From JBBPYR01 sp038199755 (GTDB lineage Bacteria > Chloroflexota > Ktedonobacteria > Ktedonobacterales > Ktedonobacteraceae): 57,897 bases of DNA. Position 1 is the first letter of the stretch. Every line of letters starts with the position of its first letter. The DNA lies in the NCBI GenBank assembly GCA_038199755.1, contig JBBPYR010000235.1:1-57897 (forward strand), read 5' to 3'. Made by a program: the position numbers and the translations under genes. Below the pieces are notes generated by a model, which was not told the DNA's origin, did no database searches, and saw only the letters and a program-made list of their open reading frames with translations. Below are positions 8,242-17,047 of the stretch, in pieces.

Positions 8242-9285
8242 ATGCATACTATCTTCGTAACTGGTGGGGCGGGCTTTATTGGCAGTAATTTTGTGCTGTC
8301 TGCGTTGCGGCAGAGGGCGGAGGTGCGCGTGGTGGTCTTTGATAAGCTGACCTACGCGGGCAATGTGGAGAATCTGGCTGAGGTGCGGCAGGATGCACGC
8401 TTCACGTTTGTGCAGGGGGATATTTGTGATGCGACCGCTGTGGAGGCGGCAATGCGTGGCTGTGATAGCGTGGTACATTTCGCGGCGGAGACGCATGTTG
8501 ACCGCTCGATTCTTGACGCCACACAATTTGTGCGTACCGATGTCGAGGGTACGCGGGTGCTGTTAGAGGTGGCCCGAAAGCACAAGATAGAGCGTTTTCT
8601 GCATATCAGCACAAACGAGGTCTATGGAAACGCAGTTGCCCCCGATGGCAAGAGCCGTCCATCGCTAGAGACGGACGCGCTCAAGCCGCTTTCGCCCTAC
8701 GCCGCGAGCAAGGCGGGCGCGGATTGTCTGGCCTTCTCCTACTGGGCCACCTATGGGCTACCCGTGGTAGTTACACGTTGCTCTAATAACTATGGGCCGC
8801 GTCAATATCCCGAAAAGCAGTTGCCGCTGTTCATTACAAATGCACTGGCTGGCCGCTTGCTACCTGTGTATGGCAACGGGCAGCACAGCCGCGACTGGAT
8901 TCACGTTGAAGATCATTGCTCGGCTCTACTGGCCATTTTAGCGGCTCCGGTGCAGCAGGTGCTTGGCGAGGTGTTCAATGTGGGCACAGGTGAGGAGCGC
9001 ACCATTCTTGCTAACGCACATGCTGTGCTAGAGGTGCTAGGTTTGTCCGAGGATCGTATTGCCCATGTGCAGGATCGCCTGGGACATGGTAGCCGCATTG
9101 TGCTTGATGCCAGCAAGTTGCGGGCAAGCCTCGGCTGGCAACCGCGCTGGCATTTTCGACAAGGATTGGCACAAACGGTGGCATGGTATCGTGCCAATCC
9201 GCTCTGGTTAGAGCATGTGCTAGCTCGTCGCGATGCCTTCCTTGAGCGTGCTCTTGGCGCGAACACACCGGAGCACAAGGGTTGA
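8242..9285 (+). CDS. dTDP-glucose 4,6-dehydratase-like NAD-dependent epimerase/dehydratase
   Basis: About 347 aa, an extended short-chain dehydrogenase closest to RmlB. The NAD-binding motif TGGAGFIGSNF starts at residue 7. HFAAETHVDRSI, YAASK (Tyr153, Lys157) and NNYGPRQYPEK are all family signatures. RmlB enzymes oxidise, dehydrate and reduce dTDP-glucose in deoxysugar synthesis. The family motif (S/T)-T-D-E-V-Y-G reads S-T-N-E-V-Y-G here: the Asp proposed as general acid is Asn125, while Glu126 and Thr124 remain. The start at 8242 directly precedes the Rossmann fold; the frame is open to 8161 but those residues do not fit the family. Only a weak AAAAGAG precedes the ATG. No rmlA/C/D genes are adjacent. 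Confidence 0.82.
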   Translation: MHTIFVTGGAGFIGSNFVLSALRQRAEVRVVVFDKLTYAGNVENLAEVRQDARFTFVQGDICDATAVEAAMRGCDSVVHFAAETHVDRSILDATQFVRTDVEGTRVLLEVARKHKIERFLHISTNEVYGNAVAPDGKSRPSLETDALKPLSPYAASKAGADCLAFSYWATYGLPVVVTRCSNNYGPRQYPEKQLPLFITNALAGRLLPVYGNGQHSRDWIHVEDHCSALLAILAAPVQQVLGEVFNVGTGEERTILANAHAVLEVLGLSEDRIAHVQDRLGHGSRIVLDASKLRASLGWQPRWHFRQGLAQTVAWYRANPLWLEHVLARRDAFLERALGANTPEHKG

Positions 9286-9352
9286 GAATATAGAAAGAGA
9301 ACGGAGCAATCATGGCTGCTCCTGTCCTCTTTTTTGGCTAGTGATGAGAGGG

Positions 9353-10591
9353 CTAGAACGCTCCAATGCCCATTGGGGTGCCGAGACCACTGGGTCCATC
9401 ATAGCCGCTTTTGCCAGTGCAGAGGTAGGTATTGCTTCTACCACAATTGCCATTTGAGCCAGATGTAACATCATAGAGCGAACCGCGATGACTGTAGGCG
9501 TTAGACGCAGGAACCGTGAAACTGTTCGCATTACCAGCAAGGCCATAGACGCTGGCAATGATGGGCGAAGAGACGCTGGTGCCACCAAAGACGAGCCAAC
9601 CACCGGAGGGATAGGAGTCGTAGACGGAGACGCCAGTATTGGGGTCAGCTACGGCTGAGACATCAGCGATGGTACGCCTGCTACAACCGCTGTCGGTTTG
9701 CCAGTTTGGTTTGCTGATGTAGATGCTACAACCGCTGCCCGCACCGCGCCACACCGTTTCATTCCAGCCGCGTGAGTTCGTTGCAGTCTTCAGCGAGGTG
9801 CCACCAACCGCCGTTAAGGTGTTGAAGGCGGCAGGAATCTGTGGGCCATAGCCACTGTCACCAGAGCTAGCGGTGATAGCGACGCCTGGATGCGTGTAAT
9901 ATTTGCTAATAAGTGTATTCTCACCAAAGTACTCATAACCACCATAGCTATTGCTTACCGCATTTGCGCCCAATTTTACCGCCTCATTAACAGCGGTACC
10001 TAGATTTTGAAAAATAGGTGAAGTGGCCTCGACGAGGAGAATGTGGCAGTTGGGACAGATGGCACTGACCATGTCAACGTCTAGCGAGATTTCTTGTGCC
10101 CAGCCCGCATCTGCGCTTGGGTACGTGGTACCGCCCGTTTGATTAACCTTTTTGAAGCAGCCATTGATAGTTGTGCAGGCAGGCAGGCCGAAGGTTGAAC
10201 GATACACGGCCAGATCTGCTTCCGCGTTTGGGTCATCATAGGCATCGACGATAGCGATAGTTTGACCAGTGCCATTGGTCGAGGCGAGACTGGTAAGTTT
10301 ATAAGCTGCTTGCAGATCGGCTGGATGATAGCCGGAGGGGCCGCTGACGGTGGCACGATAGCTGAAGTTGGCATGGAGACCTTGATTATTCGTGATGATG
10401 GCATCACAGCGGGCGGAGCCAAGCGAAACCGTGCGGCTGCATGAAAAGGAGAAAGAGGGTTTGTAAGCGGCGGCGTGGGCCGCGTGTTGACCACCACGTA
10501 GTGTGAAAGCACCCACCGCCACTAAAGAGAGCATAACAGTAATCAGAGAAAGTACAATAATGGGTTTCTTCAAGGAGATTTTCCCTTTCAA
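9353..10591 (-). CDS. Secreted sedolisin-type (S53) serine peptidase
   Basis: About 412 aa with a signal peptide (KK followed by a hydrophobic run, residues 8-30, then AHAAA). The mature part resembles sedolisins. WAQEISLDVD gives the Glu167/Asp171 pair with ExxxD spacing, SSGDSGYG holds the oxyanion Asp245, and FGGTSVSSP holds the nucleophile Ser339. A GYDGPSGLGTP tail resembles the calcium site. The usual long activation propeptide is absent; only about 50 residues separate the signal peptide from the catalytic domain. Sedolisins act at acidic pH, suggesting extracellular protein use. The start is a TTG; TTG at 10573, with AAAGGG 9 bases upstream, is an alternative. Confidence 0.83.
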   Translation of the reverse strand: MKGKISLKKPIIVLSLITVMLSLVAVGAFTLRGGQHAAHAAAYKPSFSFSCSRTVSLGSARCDAIITNNQGLHANFSYRATVSGPSGYHPADLQAAYKLTSLASTNGTGQTIAIVDAYDDPNAEADLAVYRSTFGLPACTTINGCFKKVNQTGGTTYPSADAGWAQEISLDVDMVSAICPNCHILLVEATSPIFQNLGTAVNEAVKLGANAVSNSYGGYEYFGENTLISKYYTHPGVAITASSGDSGYGPQIPAAFNTLTAVGGTSLKTATNSRGWNETVWRGAGSGCSIYISKPNWQTDSGCSRRTIADVSAVADPNTGVSVYDSYPSGGWLVFGGTSVSSPIIASVYGLAGNANSFTVPASNAYSHRGSLYDVTSGSNGNCGRSNTYLCTGKSGYDGPSGLGTPMGIGAF

Positions 10592-10907
10592 TAGAAAAAG
10601 ATATTTGTATACCAGGGTATAGTGGTGAGCAATTCCATAATAGTGAATGGATCAAAAAAGAGAGTATCTGCTTTGTCGGCCCCGTGATCTACTTCCCCCA
10701 TACATGTATGTATCGGCAAAATATCATGTTTATAAATAGGATATACACATGTAGCGATGCATCCAAGCAAGATAGTACAGGCCTTGAGCAGAACCTGTCA
10801 AGTGAAATAGCGTCTTTGAGCTGCAAATATGAGTATCAGCTGGGCACTGGTAAAAAATACCCAGCTGACATAGGCATTTGTCCCGTTTACTTGGGGTGTC
10901 TACTCAA
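10592..10907. other. 316-bp intergenic region with one hairpin
   Basis: No coding frame is convincing here. A 9-bp stem (TCAGCTGGG at 10836-10844 with 10860-10868) and a 15-base loop lie 40 bases past the stop of the hydrolase gene at 10908. The T-run (minus strand) is in the loop rather than after the stem, so it is a weak terminator candidate. The remainder presumably holds the protease promoter; I see no clear -35/-10 pair. Confidence 0.4.
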
Positions 10908-11972
10908 TTAGGCAAGGTGCTGACGCATCCAATCAGCCTGCTGTGGTCGGTGCTTGTAGATGATATTGTTGCATACATGGTTGCCGTCGTCGAACATCCA
11001 TAGTTCTGCTGTCGCTCCGGCATCCCTGTGCATCTGGTAAGCTTCCTCTGGTGGGAAGAGACGATCTTTTCGTCCTGCGATGATCAGTAAGGGCGTGTGT
11101 AGCTGATTGATAACCCCTGTGAGATCAAACTGCTGAAGCTTGGCAATGGCCTCTGCGCTATTGCTCGATTTTGTGCGTGCGATAAAGGCCGCTTGTGTCA
11201 GCGAGGGGTAACGAGTGAAGTGTTCATGTAGGTGATAGGCACCCGAAATACTGATGGCCGCTTTCAGGCGCGGCTCAAAAACGGCAATGCGTGGTGCAAA
11301 ATGTCCACCGAGACTGACACCGAGCAGACCGAGTCGCTGGCTATCGATATCTGAGCGTGTTGCCAGATAGTCGATCACGTAACGTATCGGCACCTCGTAG
11401 TCGTGCCGCAGTGGCAGACGGAACTCCAACTCGCCCTGTCCAGGGCCGTCAATCGCCAGTGTTGCCATGCCGCGCCGCAAGAAATCCTCGCTATAATTAT
11501 GCAACTCTTCTTTTACAGAGTCTAGCCCAGGAACGAGGATGACGAGTGGCGGCTGTGTCGCACCCAGTGGTTTGCGCAGGACAGCAGGGATGGTTTCGCC
11601 ATTTTCGTAAGGAATGCTGACGCGCTCAGCTAGAGGCGCGAAGTGTGGCATGGCCCGTTGATACAGTTCAACCACATGCGTATGTGCGGTGTAGAGTTCC
11701 TCAGGGCGATGCACAAAGAGATATTTTCCGAAGTGGTAGGCGATGGCTGCCTGAAAATAATGCTCTGACGCTGACTCGAAATGACCATGTGCCTCTGCCT
11801 GCTCACCTAATTGCGCGTGTAGTGCGCCGCAGGCCGACCACGCACTACACCAGTCGTCCCAGTGCTCAAGCGTTGCCGTGACGCGTTGAAAGTCGTTAAA
11901 GTCGATGCCATTGGCGATAAATCGTGGCAGCCAGTTGTTGATCGCGGTTTGTATACGTTCATCTGTTGGCAT
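10908..11972 (-). CDS. Alpha/beta hydrolase of the dihydropseudooxynicotine-hydrolase / FrsA-like type
   Basis: The 354-aa protein has a helical N-terminal domain (about 1-125) capping a C-terminal alpha/beta hydrolase. The nucleophile elbow is GVSLGG (Ser near 220), the acid lies in GRKDRLFP and the base in DDGNHVCNN. This two-domain build is that of the 2,6-dihydropseudooxynicotine hydrolase and related acyl hydrolases, which cleave C-C or ester bonds; the substrate is unknown here. AAAGGG precedes the ATG. The gene is 44 bases upstream of livF's reverse-strand stop region, in the same direction as the liv cluster but after it in transcription order. Confidence 0.82.
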   Translation of the reverse strand: MPTDERIQTAINNWLPRFIANGIDFNDFQRVTATLEHWDDWCSAWSACGALHAQLGEQAEAHGHFESASEHYFQAAIAYHFGKYLFVHRPEELYTAHTHVVELYQRAMPHFAPLAERVSIPYENGETIPAVLRKPLGATQPPLVILVPGLDSVKEELHNYSEDFLRRGMATLAIDGPGQGELEFRLPLRHDYEVPIRYVIDYLATRSDIDSQRLGLLGVSLGGHFAPRIAVFEPRLKAAISISGAYHLHEHFTRYPSLTQAAFIARTKSSNSAEAIAKLQQFDLTGVINQLHTPLLIIAGRKDRLFPPEEAYQMHRDAGATAELWMFDDGNHVCNNIIYKHRPQQADWMRQHLA

Positions 11973-11996
11973 GAGGGACCCTTTCTACGAGGCGTT

Positions 11997-12020
11997 GGGC
12001 GCGATAAATCTGGCCCCTAC
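11997..12020 (-). repeat. Half-copy of the GTAGGG-head repeat supplying the livF stop codon
   Basis: On the minus strand GTAGGGGCCAG followed by ATTTATCGCGCCC starts inside the last codons of livF. The TAG of the repeat head (12017-12019) is the livF stop codon. Only one arm of the palindrome is present. Confidence 0.7.
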
Positions 12021-12745
12021 GATGCGTTGGAGAGCATGCCGCCCAGGTAGAGGTTGCTGATTTCGGGATTGTTCAAGATGTCGTTATGGTCCCCTTCCAG
12101 GCGCACGCGTCCGCTTTCCATGACGACTCCGTGGGTGGCAGCTGCCAAGCCGGTACGCACGTTTTGCTCGACCAGCAGGACTGTTTTGCCCATGTTGGTT
12201 CGCATGAGGGCGATGGTGTCGAAGACCTGTTTGAGCGTTTTCGGGTCAAGACCCATTGATGGCTCATCGAGCAGAATCAGTTTGGGATCGAGCATCAGGC
12301 AGCGGGCAAACTCGACGAGGCGTTGTTGTCCACCGGACAAGCTGCCCGCTTTATCATTGGCCCGCTCTTTGACGATGGGGAAGAGCTGCTCTACCTCGTC
12401 AAGGCGGCGATTGACCAAGTTATGATCGTTGAGCATGTAGGCACCCAGGCGCACGTTTTCGCGCACGTTCATATCATTGAACAGGCTATGGTTTTGCGGT
12501 ACCTGCACGATGCCGCGACCCAATATCTGGCGCGGTGCCATGCCCATGATAGATTGCCCCTCAAAGGTAATCGTGCCCTTGCGTGGTTTGAGCAGACCGC
12601 TGATGGCTCGGAGGACCGTAGACTTGCCAGCTCCATTCGGGCCAACAATACAGGTGATGGAGCCTTGTTCCACTCTAAGATCGAGACCCTTGAGCACATC
12701 CCCACCGTCATAGCCAGCAAAAACATCGTGTAATTCTAATATCAT
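12017..12745 (-). CDS. livF: Branched-chain amino acid-type ABC transporter ATP-binding protein LivF
   Basis: The 242-aa ATPase has Walker A GPNGAGKST (about 38-46), Q-loop in VPQNHSLF, signature LSGGQQRLVEFAR and Walker B LILLDEPSMGL, followed by an H-loop histidine. Length and the ELHDVFAGYDGGDVLKGL start match LivF. With LivG it energises uptake by LivH/LivM in the cytoplasmic membrane. It is the last gene of a livK-H-M-G-F set on the minus strand, 11 bases after livG. The C terminus (GGMLSNAS) ends at a stop codon provided by a repeat element. Confidence 0.92.
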   Translation of the reverse strand: MILELHDVFAGYDGGDVLKGLDLRVEQGSITCIVGPNGAGKSTVLRAISGLLKPRKGTITFEGQSIMGMAPRQILGRGIVQVPQNHSLFNDMNVRENVRLGAYMLNDHNLVNRRLDEVEQLFPIVKERANDKAGSLSGGQQRLVEFARCLMLDPKLILLDEPSMGLDPKTLKQVFDTIALMRTNMGKTVLLVEQNVRTGLAAATHGVVMESGRVRLEGDHNDILNNPEISNLYLGGMLSNAS

Positions 12746-12756
12746 TGTTCTCTTCT

Positions 12757-13488
12757 CTAATCTCCTAGATAGGCTTCTAGTACATCAGGATTTTTACGTA
12801 CTTGTTCCGGTGTACCTTCCGCGATTTTGCTGCCACGGTGCAATACCATTACTTTATCGCACAAGCCCATCACAAATTCCATGTTATGCTCGACAATCAG
12901 GAAAGTAATGCCTTGTTTGTTGAGGATACGAATGCGTTCACTCAGCTGATTAATCATGGTGGGGTTGATGCCACCGGCGGGCTCGTCGAGCAGAATCACC
13001 TGTGGTTCCGCGATCAGAATGAATGCGAACTCCAGCAGTTTTCTCTGCCCATATGACAGGTTGCCCGCGGGCATATCCTTGAGGCGTGTGATGCCTACAA
13101 AGTCGAGCAATTCAAGGGCGCGTTTTTGCTCATGCGAAGAGGTCCAGCGGCCAAGTGCGGCACGCGCCCCTTCACGCTGTGCTGCGACATGCATGTTTTC
13201 CAGCACGGTGAGACGTGCAAAGACGCGCGTTAACTGGAACGTGCGGCCAAGGCCCAGGCGAAAAATAGCGTCGGGCGACGAATTCGTGATGGTGTGCTCT
13301 TTGAAGGTGATGGTACCATTGTTGGCGCGCTCATAGCCGGTCATCACGTTGAAGAGCGTGGTTTTGCCAGAGCCATTGGGACCGATGAGGCCACAGATCG
13401 TCCCTGGCTCAACGTTGATTGAGCAGGCGTTGAGGGCTTGGATGCCGCCATACGCTTTCGAAATGTTTTGTGCAGTTAAAATTGCCAT
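12757..13488 (-). CDS. livG: Branched-chain amino acid-type ABC transporter ATP-binding protein LivG
   Basis: The 243-aa ATPase has Walker A GPNGSGKTT, signature LSYGQRKLLEFA (the LSYG variant is typical of LivG) and Walker B VILLDEPAGGI. The family-typical segment NPTMINQLSERI follows. It pairs with LivF as the nucleotide-binding heterodimer. It starts 11 bases after the livM stop, within the operon. A true leucine/isoleucine/valine substrate is not proven; this transporter class also takes up amides, urea and aromatic acids. Confidence 0.92.
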   Translation of the reverse strand: MAILTAQNISKAYGGIQALNACSINVEPGTICGLIGPNGSGKTTLFNVMTGYERANNGTITFKEHTITNSSPDAIFRLGLGRTFQLTRVFARLTVLENMHVAAQREGARAALGRWTSSHEQKRALELLDFVGITRLKDMPAGNLSYGQRKLLEFAFILIAEPQVILLDEPAGGINPTMINQLSERIRILNKQGITFLIVEHNMEFVMGLCDKVMVLHRGSKIAEGTPEQVRKNPDVLEAYLGD

Positions 13489-13499
13489 TCTCTATCTCT

Positions 13500-14546
13500 T
13501 TACTTCTTTCCTTGTTCTGCCAACATGGAGTCGGAGTCGGATAACGCTTTGAGTTGTGCTGCCGTATCTGCATCTGTCTTAGAGGTGTTGCGGGTCGCAA
13601 CTCGCTTGAACCAGTAGTTGCGCACACTCGGCACGATGCCCTCCGGTAAGAAGAAGATGATGATCAGGAACAGAGCACCATAGATAACGAGGTACCAGCC
13701 ATTTTCAGGAAATTGCAGAGCCAGGTATTCCTTGATCGGCTCCAGGATGATTGTGCCGAGAATGGGACCTGCCAATGTGCCGATACCACCCATGAAAACC
13801 ATCAACGCAATCGCGACATCGAAAAGGGCATCGAAGGCGAAAGGCGGGTAGATGGAGCCAATCAGGTAGCCATACATTGCGCCTGCCATGCCGACAAAGA
13901 AGGCCGAGATCACAAAGGCACTCAACTTATACACGCCTGTCTTCACACCCAGACCGAGTGCTCTATCCTCATCATCACGAATCGCCAGCAGGCCCAGACC
14001 ATACTTCGAGTTACGTATCCACCAGGAGAGAGCCAGAGCTACCAGTACGAGTATGAGCGAAACATAGTAGAATGGTAGGTTGTAGATATCGCCGCTCCAG
14101 GTAGGAATGGGATAGCTTAATCCCCCTGAGCCATTGGTCAGGCCACGCAGGTTAAAGGCCATCAGTTGTAGGATGAAAAAGGTGGCGATCGTAATCACGA
14201 CAAAGGTGTGGCGACGCGTGCGTAAGGCAATCGCACCTAGTGGAATTGCGAAAATGGCCGTGATCAAACCTGCGAGCGGCATCAGCAGGAATGGCGTATA
14301 GCCACCCTCGATTTTCCAATCCTGGCATATGATGGCCAGTGCGTAGGCACCAATGCCGAAATAGGCCGCGTGACCAAGGGCAATGTAGCCCGTATAGCCG
14401 GAAAAGATGTTCCAGCCAGTAGCTGCTATCATGAAGACCAGCGTGAATACAGCGATCTGCGTCACCGCCGGATTAGGAAAGACGAGCGGAAAACCGATTG
14501 CAATAACAAGTAGGGCAAGCAGCGCGATAGTTCTAGTAATCTTCAA
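13500..14546 (-). CDS. livM: Branched-chain amino acid-type ABC transporter permease LivM
   Basis: The 348-aa membrane protein has about nine to ten helices and the LivM signatures GYTGYIALGHAAYFGIGAYA and GLGLLAIRDDEDRALGLGV (the EAA-like cytoplasmic loop), plus GGIGTLAGPILG. The tail of about 45 residues is hydrophilic (Thr/Asp/Ser-rich) and cytoplasmic. Its ATG overlaps the livH stop by four bases (ATGA), so the two permeases are translationally coupled. Confidence 0.92.
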   Translation of the reverse strand: MKITRTIALLALLVIAIGFPLVFPNPAVTQIAVFTLVFMIAATGWNIFSGYTGYIALGHAAYFGIGAYALAIICQDWKIEGGYTPFLLMPLAGLITAIFAIPLGAIALRTRRHTFVVITIATFFILQLMAFNLRGLTNGSGGLSYPIPTWSGDIYNLPFYYVSLILVLVALALSWWIRNSKYGLGLLAIRDDEDRALGLGVKTGVYKLSAFVISAFFVGMAGAMYGYLIGSIYPPFAFDALFDVAIALMVFMGGIGTLAGPILGTIILEPIKEYLALQFPENGWYLVIYGALFLIIIFFLPEGIVPSVRNYWFKRVATRNTSKTDADTAAQLKALSDSDSMLAEQGKK

Positions 14547-15418
14547 TGCTTTCTTCCTTCAAGTTGCCCAAATAGGCCCTGTGGACGGACTAAGAGGATT
14601 ACTACAAGCAGGATAAAGAAGACGGTGTTGGCCCAAACGGGTTCCCAGTAGAACGCAGTCAAATCCTCGATGACCAGCATCACCACGGACGCAATCAAGG
14701 CACCTCGTAAGCTGCCCATGCCACCAAGTACGATGATAACTAGTAGCCGCGAGATCAAGTCATAGGAACTATTGGGGTTAAAGGCGTTGGTTGCGCCGAA
14801 GGCCATGCCGCCTGCTGCTGCCAGGGCGACGCCGATGCCAAAGGTAATGGCGGAAATCTTCTCGACATCGATGCCCACCAGCTCAGCCGCGGTACGGTTT
14901 TGCATGGAGGCACGCAGACTATGGCCGAATTTTGTACGGTAGAGCAGCAAGTACAATCCTGATAGCAACACAACGCTCAGAATAAAGGCAAAGACATTGA
15001 TGTATGCTAGATAGAACCCCGCGAATTTGAATGAGGCGTTGACGTACCATGCATGTAACTGCACATAATCGGTGCTAAATAATGCGCTAAGCACGCCTTC
15101 GATGATGAGCGCGACCGCGAATGTCACCAGGATAGAGAGCATGGTGCGTTCACGTCTGAGCCTACGAATGAAGGCCCATTCGATTGCCACGCCCAGCACG
15201 AACATAACCGGCATGGCGATAAATAAACCTAGAAAGAGGTCTATGTGTAGATACTGCGATAGCGAATAACTCAGGTAGCCACCCAATACGACGAGCGCGC
15301 CTTGCGCGATATTGATAATTTCCATAACACCGAAAATAAGTGTTAAGCCTGAGGCCATAAGTGCATAAATGCCACCGGCTAGTACCCCTGTGATAAGTGC
15401 TTCGAGAAAGATAGTCAT
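14543..15418 (-). CDS. livH: Branched-chain amino acid-type ABC transporter permease LivH
   Basis: About 291 aa, eight predicted helices. GGIYALMASGLTLIFGVMEI is the family N terminus and GHSLRASMQNRTAAELVGID is the ATPase-contact loop, with GGMGSLRGALI near the end. The frame is open to 15463, but the ATG at 15418 has GGGAGA 7 bases upstream and gives the standard length. It forms the permease heterodimer with LivM; the substrate is delivered by the lipoprotein encoded just upstream. Confidence 0.92.
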   Translation of the reverse strand: MTIFLEALITGVLAGGIYALMASGLTLIFGVMEIINIAQGALVVLGGYLSYSLSQYLHIDLFLGLFIAMPVMFVLGVAIEWAFIRRLRRERTMLSILVTFAVALIIEGVLSALFSTDYVQLHAWYVNASFKFAGFYLAYINVFAFILSVVLLSGLYLLLYRTKFGHSLRASMQNRTAAELVGIDVEKISAITFGIGVALAAAGGMAFGATNAFNPNSSYDLISRLLVIIVLGGMGSLRGALIASVVMLVIEDLTAFYWEPVWANTVFFILLVVILLVRPQGLFGQLEGRKH

Positions 15419-15488
15419 GCAAAATCTCCCGATGCATGGAGGCGCGTTGTGGCGCACCCCCACACATTCTTATTGCTCACTATGAGCA

Positions 15489-16757
15489 TTAAGGCCAGTT
15501 TGGTTTAGGAAAGACCGGTGTAGCCTTCGCTGCATTTGATGGGTAGACCGGAATCAGTGAGCCTTGTTGCCACTGGAACAGATAGGCCTGGGCAGCAGTG
15601 TTTTGACCGGTTGCGTCAAACTTGACATCGCCCTGGACACTCTGAAAGGTATCGCCAGAATGCAATTCCTGAATTAGCTTTTTGTTGTCGAGTGAGCCAA
15701 TCTTGGTGACTGCTTGCTGGATAACTTGGCCAACGGCATAACCTTCGGCAACGTCCGAGCTGACCGCATCCGCTGTCCCGCCATATTGGGCAATGTATGC
15801 TTTTATCATATCAGCATTGCCAAAATTGGGGGCTGCTGCATACCAGCCATTCGGTACGAAAATGCCTTGTGCCGCGCTTGCGCCGCCAATAGCCTTCGTA
15901 AACTGATCGCCCTGGTCAGGACCTGCTGTCGCGACAATCGCCATCGGGTTATACTTCTGCTGGCGGAAGGCCTGGATGAAGGCCGAGATGTCAGGCAGCA
16001 GTGTTCCGAAGATGCCGATCTGTGCGCCTGAATGGATCACTTTGTTAGCGATAGGTGCGAAGTCAGTTGTTTCTGCTGGATACACAGTCGTATAAGCAGT
16101 TTTCACTCCGCCCTTTTCGAGAATTTGGCGGGCCAGGTCTACCTGGGGTTGCGTGAACGGGTCATCTTCGGTCGCGTATGCCGCTGTCTTTGGACGCTGG
16201 GCGGCTGGCAATGCCAAAATATACTGCGCGAAGCTGACAAGGTTGTTGGCAACTGGCAGCGATACGTCAAAGACATTATTCAGGCCGCGATTGAAGACGG
16301 ATGGGCCACCACCAGCACCCTCAACCATCGCATACCCATAGCGGTTCGCGACCAGCGAAGCGGCTTTGGTGAGCAGGGTCGAGAAGGGACCAAAGACGAG
16401 ATCGCAATGGTCAATGGTGATCAGTTTTTGGTAGTTGGTGGAAACCTGCTCTGGGCTGCTGGCGTCAGAGACGATATCCAGTGTGACCTTACGACCGAGC
16501 AAACCACCGTTCTTATTGATGGCATCAGCCCAGAGTTGATAGCCCTGCTGGAAGGCTTTGCCATCTGCGGAGAAGTCGCCTGAAAGCGAAAGGGAAATAC
16601 CGATTTTGATGGGTGTCTTGTTCTGCGTGCCGCCACCAGTCGTGCCGCCACCAGTCGTGGTGGTGCCACCACAGGCTGCCAGCCCCATCAAAAGTAGCAC
16701 GAAAATGCTAAATGTTGATAGCCACGTGTGCGAACGTGTAGGTTGTAACCTACTCAT
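15489..16757 (-). CDS. ABC transporter substrate-binding lipoprotein, LivK-like
   Basis: About 422 aa. The lipobox LMGLAAC near residues 24-30 marks a lipoprotein anchored at the outer face of the cell membrane. A Thr/Gly-rich spacer is followed by a type-I periplasmic-binding fold (IKIGISLSLSGDFSADGKAF, DIVSDASSPEQVSTN). The domain is Peripla_BP_6, used for branched-chain amino acids, amides and aromatic acids. The start at 16757 has AAGGAG 8 bases upstream; the ATG at 16778 lies before that site. First gene of the liv operon. Confidence 0.88.
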   Translation of the reverse strand: MSRLQPTRSHTWLSTFSIFVLLLMGLAACGGTTTTGGGTTGGGTQNKTPIKIGISLSLSGDFSADGKAFQQGYQLWADAINKNGGLLGRKVTLDIVSDASSPEQVSTNYQKLITIDHCDLVFGPFSTLLTKAASLVANRYGYAMVEGAGGGPSVFNRGLNNVFDVSLPVANNLVSFAQYILALPAAQRPKTAAYATEDDPFTQPQVDLARQILEKGGVKTAYTTVYPAETTDFAPIANKVIHSGAQIGIFGTLLPDISAFIQAFRQQKYNPMAIVATAGPDQGDQFTKAIGGASAAQGIFVPNGWYAAAPNFGNADMIKAYIAQYGGTADAVSSDVAEGYAVGQVIQQAVTKIGSLDNKKLIQELHSGDTFQSVQGDVKFDATGQNTAAQAYLFQWQQGSLIPVYPSNAAKATPVFPKPNWP

Positions 16758-17047
16758 GTGTGTGTTCTCCTTACTCATTTGTTACTTCGTACCATGATGC
16801 AGTGGCGTAGGGAAACTGCGTACCTGCATTAAGGAGTACACCTACTTGCGGGTGATGCAGAGGTCTCTTCCCTCTTTTCCACCACATCCGCTACTACGTA
16901 TCCTACAATTGACTCAAAAGATGTATGATGAGATATTTCATCAAACACTGATTACGTTGCCGCTCGGCAAAATATCACATCCACTTTTCTACAGACTCAT
17001 CATTATATGTCCATCTACGAACAAAAAGGAACCTATTGGAACGTGTA
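16758..17047. other. Upstream region of the liv operon with an imperfect palindrome
   Basis: About 290 bases lie between the E2 gene's stop and the LivK-like gene's start. An 18-bp imperfect palindrome (TGATGAGA/TTTCATCA, 16926-16943) is a candidate regulator site. A TATAAT on the minus strand lies further upstream, without a good -35. No coding sequence is seen. Confidence 0.35.
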
